From contig CASDSU010000028.1 in assembly GCA_949283575.1 (NCBI GenBank), forward strand, positions 192,849 to 256,848: DNA of 64,000 nucleotides. Reading direction: 5' to 3'. Within the stretch, counting starts at the first letter, position 1. Each line of letters starts with the position of its first letter. The notes beneath the pieces are model-generated. The model searched no databases. It was not told the origin of the DNA and saw only the letters and a list, made by a program, of their open reading frames with translations. The translations under genes were made by a program, and so were the position numbers. Below are positions 44,966 to 54,002 of this stretch, piece after piece. This DNA comes from an uncultured Eubacteriales bacterium (GTDB lineage: Bacteria > Bacillota > Clostridia > TANB77 > UBA1234).

Positions 44966-46270
44966 TTATTCTATTATATCTAATATCTCTTTTTGTTTTT
45001 CTACTGGTTCTTTCGAAATCTCAATAGATTTTCTAAGCATCTCTATCTGCATTAATCCTTGTGTTTCATTACTTGCATGTATGTATAAAAGAGTATCTCC
45101 ACTTTTTACTTCATCGCCTATTTTTTTAGCCATTTCTATACCTACTGAATAGTCAATTTTATCTTCTTTTTTATATCTTCCACCACCCAAATTAACAACA
45201 GCCTGTCCAATATTTTTTGCTTCAATTCTCGAAATGTATCCATCCTCTAAAGATGTTAAAGGAATTCTAAATTCTGCTTTTGGCAAGATTGAGTAATCGT
45301 CAATTACCCTGCTATCTCCCCATTGCCTAGATATCATTTCTCTGAATTTTTCTAAACCTTCTCTCGAATCAATTTTACTTTGAATCATTTTTATATTGTT
45401 TGCAATGTTATCATCTACTCCTGCAAGCTTTAACATATATGCCCCTAAAACTGTACAAACCCTTGTAACATCTGGCTCACCATTTCCTTTTAGTGTTTCG
45501 ATAGCTTCAATAACTTCAAGCGCATTTCCAGAATATTTTCCAAGTGGCTGATTCATATTCGTTAAAACAGCTACTGTTTCCTTATTTGCAAGCTTACCGA
45601 TATTTACCATTGTTTGTGCAAGTACACGAGCACGAATTTCATTTTCCATAAAAGCACCAGATCCACAAGTAACTTCTAGTAAGATTTTATCACTACCTGC
45701 AGCAATTTTTTTACTCATTACACTTGATGCAATAAGAGGAATACTTTCAACTGTTCCAGTAACATCGCGAAGCGCATATAGTTTTTTATCCGCAATAGCA
45801 ATTTTTTCTGATTGTCCCATTATTGAAATTCCAATTCTTTTAACATTTCTGATAAATTCATCCATTTCAATCTCGGTTCTAAAATTAGGAATTGACTCTA
45901 ATTTATCAACTGTTCCTTGAGTATATCCCAAACCTCTACCCGACATTTTCGCAACCGGAACACCACATGCAGCAACAAGAGGCATTACAACCATTGTAAC
46001 TTTATCACCTATACCTCCTGTACTGTGTTTATCAACTTTGATTCCTGGAATTTCAGACAAATCTAGAATTTCTCCTGATTCTGCCATAGCAAGTGTTAAA
46101 TCACAAATTTCTTTTTCAGACATTCCATTTAAATATATTGCCATAAGCAAGCTTGACGCCTGATAATCAGGAATATTTCCATTTGAATATTCTTTTACAA
46201 AAAACTTAATTTGTTCAGTTGACATTTCTTTCTGGTCTCTTTTTATTTTTATAATTTCATTTATATTCAA
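44966..46270 (-). CDS. pdp: Pyrimidine-nucleoside phosphorylase
   Basis: This 434-residue enzyme has the family signature KHSTGGIGDKVTMVV and SGRGLGYTQGTVDKLES. It cleaves thymidine, deoxyuridine or uridine with phosphate. The start is TTG 46268-46270 with GAGGGGG seven bases upstream; the N-terminus NINEIIKIKRDQKEMSTEQIK aligns with the known start of the Bacillus enzyme (IIIKKQNGKELTTEEI), so the internal ATG at residue 16 is too late. Confidence 0.94.
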   Translation of the reverse strand: MNINEIIKIKRDQKEMSTEQIKFFVKEYSNGNIPDYQASSLLMAIYLNGMSEKEICDLTLAMAESGEILDLSEIPGIKVDKHSTGGIGDKVTMVVMPLVAACGVPVAKMSGRGLGYTQGTVDKLESIPNFRTEIEMDEFIRNVKRIGISIMGQSEKIAIADKKLYALRDVTGTVESIPLIASSVMSKKIAAGSDKILLEVTCGSGAFMENEIRARVLAQTMVNIGKLANKETVAVLTNMNQPLGKYSGNALEVIEAIETLKGNGEPDVTRVCTVLGAYMLKLAGVDDNIANNIKMIQSKIDSREGLEKFREMISRQWGDSRVIDDYSILPKAEFRIPLTSLEDGYISRIEAKNIGQAVVNLGGGRYKKEDKIDYSVGIEMAKKIGDEVKSGDTLLYIHASNETQGLMQIEMLRKSIEISKEPVEKQKEILDIIE

Positions 46271-46303
46271 AGTAAATCCCCCTCTACTTTATTTTTTGCT
46301 ATC

Positions 46304-46922
46304 TTATGTTGTTATTTTATTTTTTATTGAATTAAATTTTACTTCTCCGATTCCGACTAACATTTTTTATTTCTTCTATATTTTTAAATTTAGACACCAT
46401 GTTTCTATATTCTATAATTTTATCTGCCGTACTATCTCCTATTCCAGATAATGTTTTTAATTCTTCTTTTGTTGCTGTATTTATATTTACTAATCCCGAA
46501 TTTTTTGACACATCACCATGATACAATTCGTTTATCTGTTGTATCTTTGATACTTCCATTTTGCTTGAAAATTTTTCTATAAATGGTATTACTATTTTTT
46601 CACCATCACACACAGTTGATGCAAGATTAATCAAATTTGTATCCGCATTTTCTGTAAATCCGCCAACACTTTCTATCACTTCATATAGTCTTGAATTTTC
46701 TGGTACAAGCGCGATACCAGGATTTTGAACCGCACCAATTATATAAACACAAATTAAATTTTCTTCTATATTTTCTGATTCCTCTTGAGAAACTTTTTCT
46801 ATAATAATTTCTTCTTGATTTTTTAATAGAACCTTGTCTCCATCAGAAAATATGACCCCTACAACTATAACGAATATAATAAATCCCCCAAATGCTATTG
46901 CACTTTTGAATTTATTATTCAT
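46304..46922 (-). CDS. comEA: ComEA-type DNA-binding protein, read through a CGGA four-base codon
   Basis: An N-terminal membrane anchor is followed by an acidic linker, a SLBB domain (VYIIGAVQNPGIALV...VNLA-like region) and a C-terminal helix-hairpin-helix pair LVNINTATKEELKTLSGIGDSTADKIIEYR. Triplet reading ends NVSRNRRSKI, breaking the second hairpin. CGG at 46355-46353 is in frame after AGT; reading CGGA as Gly gives NVSGIGEVKFNSIKNKITT, the expected GIGxxKxxxI ending, and a stop at 46304. The full product has 205 residues. ComEA binds incoming DNA at the cell surface; here it lies alone, without comEB/EC beside it. Confidence 0.85.
46352..46355 (-). other. Candidate CGGA quadruplet codon (Gly) in comEA
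   Basis: The reading is AAT GTT AGT CGGA ATC GGA GAA GTA. It restores the first Gly of the second GIG hairpin of the HhH domain. Confidence 0.7.
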
Positions 46923-47102
46923 TTATGACCTCCTTGTTTCTATCTCCTATTATACATAGAAAGTTTTTCTTTTGCAAATTTTGTCTTCGACAATTTTTTT
47001 AAACATTGTCATTTTTTGTTTTGTAAATTTTTAATGTTAAAATGTTTATTTTCTTGTAATTTTTATTTGCTTTATGTACAATGTTTGCAAGGGAGGTTAC
47101 AA

Positions 47103-48429
47103 ATGAAAAAGTTTTTTTTATTTTCGTTGTTGTTCATCCTTCTTTTTAATACGAATACTTTTGCTGTCGAGGTTTCAGCGCCTCATGCAATTCTAATAGA
47201 TTTGGATTCTGGTAAAACGCTTTATCAAAAAGATGCGTATTCACCAGTTTATCCCGCAAGTACAACTAAAATTTTAACTGCTATTTTAGCTTTAGAAAAT
47301 TGTGATTTGAACGAAACTGTTACTGCGAGCTTTACTGCAATAAATAGTGTTTATGCAGGCGGTACTACAGCAAATATTCAAGAAGGAGAAACACATACTG
47401 TTAGAGATTTACTTTGTACATTACTTGTTCATAGCGCAAATGATGCAGCTTATATCCTTGCTGAACATATAGGTCGGATCAACTGCCAGCTTTGCAAGTA
47501 TGATGAACGCTCGTGCTAAAGAGCTTGGCGCGCTTAGTACATATTTTGTGAATCCTAATGGATTACCAGATGCTTCGCATAAATGTTCTGTGTATGATAT
47601 GGCTCTTTTTGCAAGACATGCTATGAGAAATTTTCCAGAATTTAGAGAAATTGTAAAAATGACTTCATATTCTTTACCTGTTACTAAGGAATATGAAAAA
47701 CTTTATTTTAGTCAATTTCCTGATGCTACAGAAGCAACGAGATATCTTTCTTCTACAACTAATCATTTAATTAATCCAAGTAGAACTGATTATTACTATG
47801 AATACGCTACAGGTATAAAGACTGGATATACTGATTCTGCAGCAAATTGTATCGTTGCTGGTGCAGAAAAAGATGGCGTTGAACTTATAGTTGTAATTTT
47901 CGGTGCTAGTGGTTGGAAAAATTTAAGAAGTGACTGTGTAAATTTGTTTGAATACGGATTTTCAAGATTGCGCTCTGAAACACTTGCTACAGCAGGAAGT
48001 GTAGTAGATACTATTGAAATTAAGAATGGTGCTACAGATGCCAATAAGTTAACTCTTATTGTTGAAAACACTTTGAAAGCCACCTTTTCTTCAACCGATT
48101 TAATCGAAGCTTTTACGCCTTCTGTTGTTATTAATTCTGACTTAAAAGCGCCTATTAAATCTGGAGATATAGTTGGTACAATAACTTACGATGTTTATAA
48201 CTCAACATACTCATCAAATTTACTTGCTGGCAATACAATAGATGAAAAAGTAACAATTATAGAAGTTACGGCAAATGTTGTTTGGAACCTTTTGAAAATT
48301 GTACTTTGGTTTGTTGCTATTGTTTTTGGTTTATTTATCGCTCTTGTTTTCGTTCGTGCGTATATAATTACGAAAAAACAAAGAGAGCGTTCTCATAAGA
48401 GAGCTATTTATAATTCAAGATTTAGATAA
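47103..48429 (+). CDS. D-Ala-D-Ala carboxypeptidase (PBP5/DacF-like), read through a CGGA four-base codon
   Basis: The start ATG 47103 follows GGGAGG. A signal peptide precedes the serine peptidase domain with SxxK (STTK), SxN (SAN) and KTG (in GIKTGYTDSA) motifs. A membrane helix lies at the C-terminus. Triplet reading stops at 47519, before KTG, in RINCQLCKYDERSC. CGG at 47475-47477 is in frame after GGT; reading CGGA as Gly gives AEHIGGSTASFASMMNARAKELGA, the family consensus, and 441 residues in all. The enzyme trims the last D-alanine from peptidoglycan peptides. Without the shift the catalytic site is incomplete. Confidence 0.87.
47475..47478 (+). other. Candidate CGGA quadruplet codon (Gly) in the DD-carboxypeptidase gene
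   Basis: The reading is CAT ATA GGT CGGA TCA ACT GCC AGC. The restored GGS...F..MMN segment is conserved in this family just after the SxN motif. Confidence 0.7.
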
Positions 48430-48430
48430 T

Positions 48431-48473
48431 AAAAAGGACAAGAGAATCGTTAAACGACCCCTTGTCCTTTTTT
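48431..48473. terminator. Bidirectional terminator between the DD-carboxypeptidase and kinase genes
   Basis: Arms AAAAAGGACAAG and CTTGTCCTTTTT with an inner TCGTT-AAACGA hairpin separate convergent genes. Confidence 0.88.
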
Positions 48474-48488
48474 CATGTTCAAACCAAA

Positions 48489-49196
48489 TTAAAACTTGAT
48501 TCGATTGTAGATTTCTTCGTGTATGTCGTCGATTGTACGAAGATTACCATTTTCATCTGCACAGTTGATTATAGTCCAACCGTACTTTTTCGCAACCCAC
48601 AAAGAAGTTTCGTGCGCAGATTTAAGATGCTCTTCGTCTTGTTCGTGAATATCTTTCGAACCTCCAGAAGAAGTTTGTCCACGCTTTGCCTTAAGTTCTT
48701 TTGCAAGTTCCCAAGGCATGTTGAGAAGAATTACTTCATCATATTTTGGAATCCCTAATACTTCGATTTCGAAGTTATGAAGCCAATCTATAAGCTCGAC
48801 TTTTTCTTCTTCTGTTTTCAATTTGCAAGCCTGGTGAAGAATATTCGATGTTATGTATCTGGCAAGTATAACATTGCCACCCGCTCTGTAAGTTCTGCCC
48901 CATTCCTCCTTCATGTATGATGCATATCTGTCCATTGCATAAAAAACAGATGCTGTTTTCGCATCTACATCAGTTGCATTCTCTCCGAATTCGCCCGATA
49001 AGTATTGACGAACAAACCAACTGCTTTCAGAAGCATAATCCGGAAAACTTGTCGTAGAAAAAGCAATATTTTCCGCTTGCAATCTCTCACAAAGCTTTTC
49101 GTACTGTGTAGTCTTACCACTACAGTCAGTTCCTTCAATCACTATTATCTTTCCCACATAGTTCATCCCCCTTAACAAAAATTCTAAAATAATCAT
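48489..49196 (-). CDS. Thymidylate kinase-like protein, compositionally distinct
   Basis: This is a P-loop kinase with IIVIEGTDCSGKTTQYEKL, a YAMDRYASY segment and LARYITSNILHQA, where thymidylate kinases usually have DRY.xS; the Asp is Ala here. A lid-like basic region (AKRGQTSSGG) follows. The likely start is the ATG at 49164-49166 or the GTG three codons later, both near AAGGGGG; the longest frame (start at 49196) is given. Codon use is richer in C-ending codons than that of the neighbours. No in-frame CGG. It could phosphorylate dTMP or a related nucleotide. Confidence 0.75.
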   Translation of the reverse strand: MIILEFLLRGMNYVGKIIVIEGTDCSGKTTQYEKLCERLQAENIAFSTTSFPDYASESSWFVRQYLSGEFGENATDVDAKTASVFYAMDRYASYMKEEWGRTYRAGGNVILARYITSNILHQACKLKTEEEKVELIDWLHNFEIEVLGIPKYDEVILLNMPWELAKELKAKRGQTSSGGSKDIHEQDEEHLKSAHETSLWVAKKYGWTIINCADENGNLRTIDDIHEEIYNRIKF

Positions 49197-49221
49197 ATAA
49201 TACTTTTCTCAAAAGTCAAAT

Positions 49222-49260
49222 AAAAAACGAATCGTCCCTCATTAAACGATTCGTTTTTTA
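49222..49260. terminator. Terminator after the Cys-rich surface protein gene
   Basis: Arms AAACGAATCGT and ACGATTCGTTT with flanking A and T runs lie right after the stop codon at 49263. A TCGTCCCTC core resembles the other GGGACG hairpins. Confidence 0.87.
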
Positions 49261-49262
49261 TT

Positions 49263-52200
49263 TTATGGAATTATTATTATTCTGAATGTGCCATATTTTG
49301 TAGTGCTTTCATCGATTATTCCGTTAAAGGTTGTCAATAAGTTCGCTGTCTTTTTGTATATACCTGATACATTACCATTTGTATAATTTGTATTTTCCTC
49401 TACATTTATTACTTGATCTTTTTGAGGTTTTACTTTTTGGCCATTATCATCTATAACGAATACTTCGTTAGCTTTACCTACTGTTTCCACTAAAGATAAT
49501 GCATTTCCTGTTGCAATTTCTACTTTGATGTTGTCTTTATCGAATCCATAATATGATTCTACAAGTCCGCTTACATTCATCTTTTTTGAAGCAGGTATAG
49601 CACCTACAAGAATGTTTATTTCTTTTAATGTTAATCCTAAATTTGTTGTAGATATCTTATCGAATCTTACATAGCTAAGTCTCGTAATAATTGGTGCTTC
49701 TACTACAACTTCTGTTGGCATTAAGCCTTTGTTTTCGAAAATAAATGTTCTATTTTCTGTATAAGTTTCTTCTGGTGAAATTGTAGCCTCTATTCTCGTT
49801 GCAAAGTTTGTTTCTTTGAATGTTATTCCGCTATATCCGTTTGGGTTAATAATTCTAACTGGTTCATTTGCTGTAAATATAATTTTAGCATTGCTTAACA
49901 ATGTTACATCATATTTTTCATAATCTATTAAAGCTTTTGTAGAGTCAATTATACTTATATTGATGCTTTCTGTTGCCATATTTCCTTTTTCATCAGTTAT
50001 TTCAAATTTGTAAACACCATTGTCTGTAGCTTCATACGTCATAAGAGTTGTATATTCATAATTGTTTTGAGTTACATTACCTTCATATTTTGATTTAGCA
50101 ATTTCACTTCCGTTAACTACAATTTTTACTATAGGAAGTTTAGATTTAATTGTTGCATTTATTTCAACTAGTTCACTACTTACTTGATTTTCTTCAAGTC
50201 TAATTGTAGGTCTTCCATCTAGTGAATTCTTATAATCAACTTTTATTATATCGCTTGTACTTGTATTTCCTAATGTATCGCTAACAATTACTCTATAATA
50301 ATAACTATTATCATCTTTATATTCTTGTTCTAGTATTGAACTTGATAGTGATGAATTTTCAACTTTTATTTCTTCCCAATTATTTTTGTCTTTACTTCTT
50401 TGCCATACATATTTTGAAATTCCACTATCATCTATACAATCAACAATTGTTATAGTTACTATTTCTCCAATAACTTCACCTTGTTCGTCTGCATTTGATG
50501 AAATTCTACCAAGTCTTGGACCTTCATTGTCTATTTCGATTTCTGCTGTTAATGTAATTACTTCATTACCATTGTTTGCTTTGTCAATTATTTTATTTGT
50601 AGGTATTTCAAGTCTCAAAACACCACTTTCATTTATTCCAGAAACCACTAATTCATAAGTATAGTTTGCAATCACGTCTCCACCCAATGCAGAATCATAG
50701 TTATTACTTGAACTTGGAACCAAATTCTTTCCTGCAGTTGTAATTGTCTTACCATCTATTTGTACATTTATATCATCTGCAGTAAATTCTCCGTTCCTTA
50801 TTCCTGCACCAACGTCTTTAACGTGTAATTCAATTATTGCACTCATCTGACTATCCATTACTCCACTTCCAAGAACGTCAGTTATAACAATTCTAGGAAC
50901 TGTATTATCTACATATACTTGCACATCAAATTTATTATGCTTTGTATATGGTCTTAATCCAGTGATTACATTTACGTTATTTGCAGAATCAACAATACTT
51001 CCAGCAGCCACATTTATTAACAAGTACCCATCTTTCTTAAGACCTTTTAATTTTAATGTATATTCTTTGTAGTATGTTAAAAGTCCTGTAGCTGTATCTG
51101 CATGAGCATATTCTTTTACTAAAGTAACTTCTTTTGTTGGTGTTATAACATCTGTATTAACTAGGACTTGTATATCATCAGCATCAAAACCTTCTTTAAT
51201 ATCTATTCCACTAACATCTTTTACTATTATTGGAATCTCTATTTCATATTCACTGTTTATATATCTTGAATCTATCATATTGCTAATATTTTTTCCTGCT
51301 GTTATACTTACTACTTTTATTGGTCCATTTAAACTAATTACAGGAACACTATTATCTACAAATATATTTGTTTGTGTTGCAGCAAAATCTGTTTGTACAC
51401 TTGAATTTCCAAGTTTATCTGCAATAGCTTTATCTACAATTCTAAAACTAACTTCACCTGTTTCTGGTACATTTGATAGCGTTAATTTATATTTATATAC
51501 ACCACTTTCCACAGAAAGATATTCTAGTTTCTTTTGCGCATTTGATGTTTTTCCTGCAACATACACTATTATGTCATCTGCTGTAAATTGATTTGTTTCG
51601 ATTCCTATATGTTTATCTGTAACACTAAATTCAATTCCTTGTGAATCTCTAATAGATATTGGTGTATATGCTGATACTGGTGTTATATCTATTGTTGGTG
51701 CGGTATTATCTAAGTAGAATGTTCCTTTAAGTGTTGTTCCTGATTGATTACCCGCAGTATCTGTAACTGCTTTATTTAATTTTACATGTAAGTAATAAAT
51801 TCCTGTTCCGTCGCTCTTTGTTATTGTTGTTGTATGTGAAGATTTTCCTGATGGAACTGTTGTCGTTGTGCTATGTGAGAATGTTGTTGGTGGTGTTGCA
51901 CTTGTTGTCCACGCATAGCTTAATGTATATGTTCCAGCTGAAAGTAATGCTCCACCTGTATCTTCAAATGTTATTGTTGCAGTTTGTGATTTCTTATATG
52001 TTGTATTTGAATCTATTGAAATTGTTGGATTTGTGTTATCAAAGTTGAATAATGATGATGCGCCACCTGCGGTTGAATTTCCTACATTTCCAACAGTATC
52101 TTCAAAGTTTACTTTTACATGCAAGTAATAGCTTCCTGTTCCATCGCTCTTTGTTATTGTTGTCGTTGTATTTCTTACGTTAGAACCTACTGTCATTGTT

Positions 52201-53768
52201 TTAGAGCTTGCATATGATGTTGGTGTTGTAGTACTTGTTGTCCATGAATAATATACTGTATATGTTCCTGGTTTCAAGAACGCTCCACCTTCATCGTTAA
52301 ATGTTATTGTTGCTGTATGTGACTTCTTGTAAGTGCTGTTTGAATTGCAAGTCATTGTTGGTGCAATTCTATCTGTTATATAATCACAAGTATCACATCT
52401 ACCGTTACGTGGATTTGAGTCCACATGATTTGCTCTATCTTTAATTGCCGTACATTTACTTCCTACTACTCTTGTACACTCTATGTAGTGATCTGTTGAC
52501 GTTTGCGTATATTTTGTGGCCCAAACATGACCAAGTGCTGATGTATATTCTCTACTACATTTGCTACATATTTTTCCTACCGTACAATACGCTGTTCCTC
52601 CATAGTGTTCTGCTGAATTTATTTTGTCTCCACAATTACATTCGTCCCAGTGTGTATTTGCATCTTGCTTTAACGTATAACTATGCCAGTGACATGTACT
52701 ATGATCTAATTCTGAACAACGTGTACAAATATCGCCGTTAACACAGTGATTAGTCCAACTATGTCCTAACGCCGCTGTATATTCTCTACTACAGGTAGTA
52801 CAGATTTTACCAACTAAACAGTATGCTGTACCTCCAGAGTGTGGAGCTGAATTTATTTCACTTCCACAATCACATTCTTCCCAGTGTGTATTTGCGTCAT
52901 GTTTTATCGAATAACTATGATGATGACATGTTGTGTGATTTTTGTCACCACAACTACATTTATAACCATTTACGCAACAGTATGTTGAATAACTATGATG
53001 ATGGCATGTTGAGTGATCTTTTACACCACAGTCACACACATTACCATTTACACAACAATCTGTTGAATAACTATGATGATGACATGTTGTGTGATTTTTG
53101 TCACCACAACTACATTTATAACCATTTGCGCAACAATATCTTGAATAACTATGTGAATGACATGTTGCGTGATCTTTTGCGCCACAGCTACATTTATAAC
53201 CATTTACACAACAATATGTTGAATATCTGTGTGAATGACATGTTGCGTGATTTTTTGCGCCACAACTACATTTATAACCATTTGCGCAACAATATGTTGA
53301 ATACCTACAAGTGTGACATGATGAGTGATTTTTTCTACCACAAGTACCACATTTATAACCGTTTTGACAACAATATGTGTTATATGAACAGTCGCCACCA
53401 CAAGAATGTCCACAACTAGAACATGCGGTCTTTCCACAATGAGTTTTAGTACATGTATATGTGCTACAAGAACAATTAGCTCTAACACACCATTTTGAAG
53501 AATGACTTGAAGTATAGCAATTCTGCGTGCCACAACAAGCACAAGCTCTATGACTACAAGCTCTTCTGGTATCTTTATCACCACAACTTTTACAACGACC
53601 TGTTCCAGTATATAATCCACAAACGCTACATTTATTTGGATATCCATAATTGTTCCTTCCACATGAACAGCTAGCTTCTACTTCAGGCATGAACATCAGC
53701 ATCATCAGTAGCATCATACATATTGATATTATTAATTTGGGATTAAATAAACATTTCTTCTCATTCAT
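49263..53768 (-). CDS. Large secreted Cys/His-rich repeat protein with Ig-like domains
   Basis: The start MNEKKCLFNPKLI (ATG 53766-53768) follows AAGGAG and gives about 1501 residues. A signal peptide is followed by some 330 residues of Cys/His repeats (unit about 22 residues, CCxNGYKCSCGxKxHxTCHxHxYST). Two longer cysteine modules with HW.ECDCG follow. The rest is made of Ig-like/bacterial surface domains (TITF.D.GGA.L..GTYT..Y.WTTS; V.D..GI....F.ADDI.V) up to the C-terminus. No LPXTG or SLH anchor is seen. The repeats probably bind zinc or are held by disulfides. It is probably a surface or extracellular matrix protein. Confidence 0.8.
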   Translation of the reverse strand: MNEKKCLFNPKLIISICMMLLMMLMFMPEVEASCSCGRNNYGYPNKCSVCGLYTGTGRCKSCGDKDTRRACSHRACACCGTQNCYTSSHSSKWCVRANCSCSTYTCTKTHCGKTACSSCGHSCGGDCSYNTYCCQNGYKCGTCGRKNHSSCHTCRYSTYCCANGYKCSCGAKNHATCHSHRYSTYCCVNGYKCSCGAKDHATCHSHSYSRYCCANGYKCSCGDKNHTTCHHHSYSTDCCVNGNVCDCGVKDHSTCHHHSYSTYCCVNGYKCSCGDKNHTTCHHHSYSIKHDANTHWEECDCGSEINSAPHSGGTAYCLVGKICTTCSREYTAALGHSWTNHCVNGDICTRCSELDHSTCHWHSYTLKQDANTHWDECNCGDKINSAEHYGGTAYCTVGKICSKCSREYTSALGHVWATKYTQTSTDHYIECTRVVGSKCTAIKDRANHVDSNPRNGRCDTCDYITDRIAPTMTCNSNSTYKKSHTATITFNDEGGAFLKPGTYTVYYSWTTSTTTPTSYASSKTMTVGSNVRNTTTTITKSDGTGSYYLHVKVNFEDTVGNVGNSTAGGASSLFNFDNTNPTISIDSNTTYKKSQTATITFEDTGGALLSAGTYTLSYAWTTSATPPTTFSHSTTTTVPSGKSSHTTTITKSDGTGIYYLHVKLNKAVTDTAGNQSGTTLKGTFYLDNTAPTIDITPVSAYTPISIRDSQGIEFSVTDKHIGIETNQFTADDIIVYVAGKTSNAQKKLEYLSVESGVYKYKLTLSNVPETGEVSFRIVDKAIADKLGNSSVQTDFAATQTNIFVDNSVPVISLNGPIKVVSITAGKNISNMIDSRYINSEYEIEIPIIVKDVSGIDIKEGFDADDIQVLVNTDVITPTKEVTLVKEYAHADTATGLLTYYKEYTLKLKGLKKDGYLLINVAAGSIVDSANNVNVITGLRPYTKHNKFDVQVYVDNTVPRIVITDVLGSGVMDSQMSAIIELHVKDVGAGIRNGEFTADDINVQIDGKTITTAGKNLVPSSSNNYDSALGGDVIANYTYELVVSGINESGVLRLEIPTNKIIDKANNGNEVITLTAEIEIDNEGPRLGRISSNADEQGEVIGEIVTITIVDCIDDSGISKYVWQRSKDKNNWEEIKVENSSLSSSILEQEYKDDNSYYYRVIVSDTLGNTSTSDIIKVDYKNSLDGRPTIRLEENQVSSELVEINATIKSKLPIVKIVVNGSEIAKSKYEGNVTQNNYEYTTLMTYEATDNGVYKFEITDEKGNMATESINISIIDSTKALIDYEKYDVTLLSNAKIIFTANEPVRIINPNGYSGITFKETNFATRIEATISPEETYTENRTFIFENKGLMPTEVVVEAPIITRLSYVRFDKISTTNLGLTLKEINILVGAIPASKKMNVSGLVESYYGFDKDNIKVEIATGNALSLVETVGKANEVFVIDDNGQKVKPQKDQVINVEENTNYTNGNVSGIYKKTANLLTTFNGIIDESTTKYGTFRIIIIP
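52905..53365 (-). repeat. Tandem 66-nt repeats in the Cys-rich protein gene
   Basis: About seven units of roughly 66 nt encode CCxNGxxCxCGxKxHxTCHxHxYS. Neighbouring units are nearly identical at the DNA level, so the array is probably prone to copy-number change. Confidence 0.8.
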
Positions 53769-53872
53769 ATCCATCACTCCTTCTATAGAAAACTAACGTA
53801 ATAACATAATACTTCTACTATATATAATGGAGTTATATTAAAGTATACATACTTTCAGATATAGTTAGAATT

Positions 53873-53901
53873 ATTGTACCATATTTTTACATCATTTTCA
53901 A
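53873..53901 (-). promoter_or_regulatory. Promoter of the Cys-rich surface protein gene
   Basis: On the minus strand TTGAAA (53896-53901), a 17-nt spacer and TACAAT (53873-53878), about 105 nt upstream of the start. Confidence 0.7.
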
Positions 53902-53937
53902 TATTTATGTAAACTTTTGTTATTTTCCAAAGTCTAA

Positions 53938-53978
53938 GGGTTGTGGACAAGTTGAACAGAAAAATCTGTCCACAACCC
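53938..53978. terminator. Hairpin between the two giant protein genes
   Basis: A perfect 12-bp stem with arms GGGTTGTGGACA and TGTCCACAACCC, 25 nt after the stop of the 54003 gene. The T-run is weak, so termination is probable but not certain. Confidence 0.6.
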
Positions 53979-54002
53979 CTATCTCTTTAGAAAATATTAA
54001 TC

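Noticed and set aside
2686-47478. P-site +1 slippage as in prfB or Ty elements
   Set aside because: The preceding codons (GGA, GAT, AGC, AGT, GGT) cannot re-pair one base on with their tRNAs in most cases, and there is no shared slippery or Shine-Dalgarno element upstream.
2567-47519. Treating the split trbL, nrdG, comEA and carboxypeptidase genes as plain pseudogenes or sequencing errors
   Set aside because: Not fully excluded, but all breaks share the same base, phase and codon context, hit conserved glycines, and match a tRNA in the window. No second lesion is seen in any of them.
52905-53365. CRISPR array
   Set aside because: The 66-nt repeats are in frame with a coding sequence and have no unique spacers.
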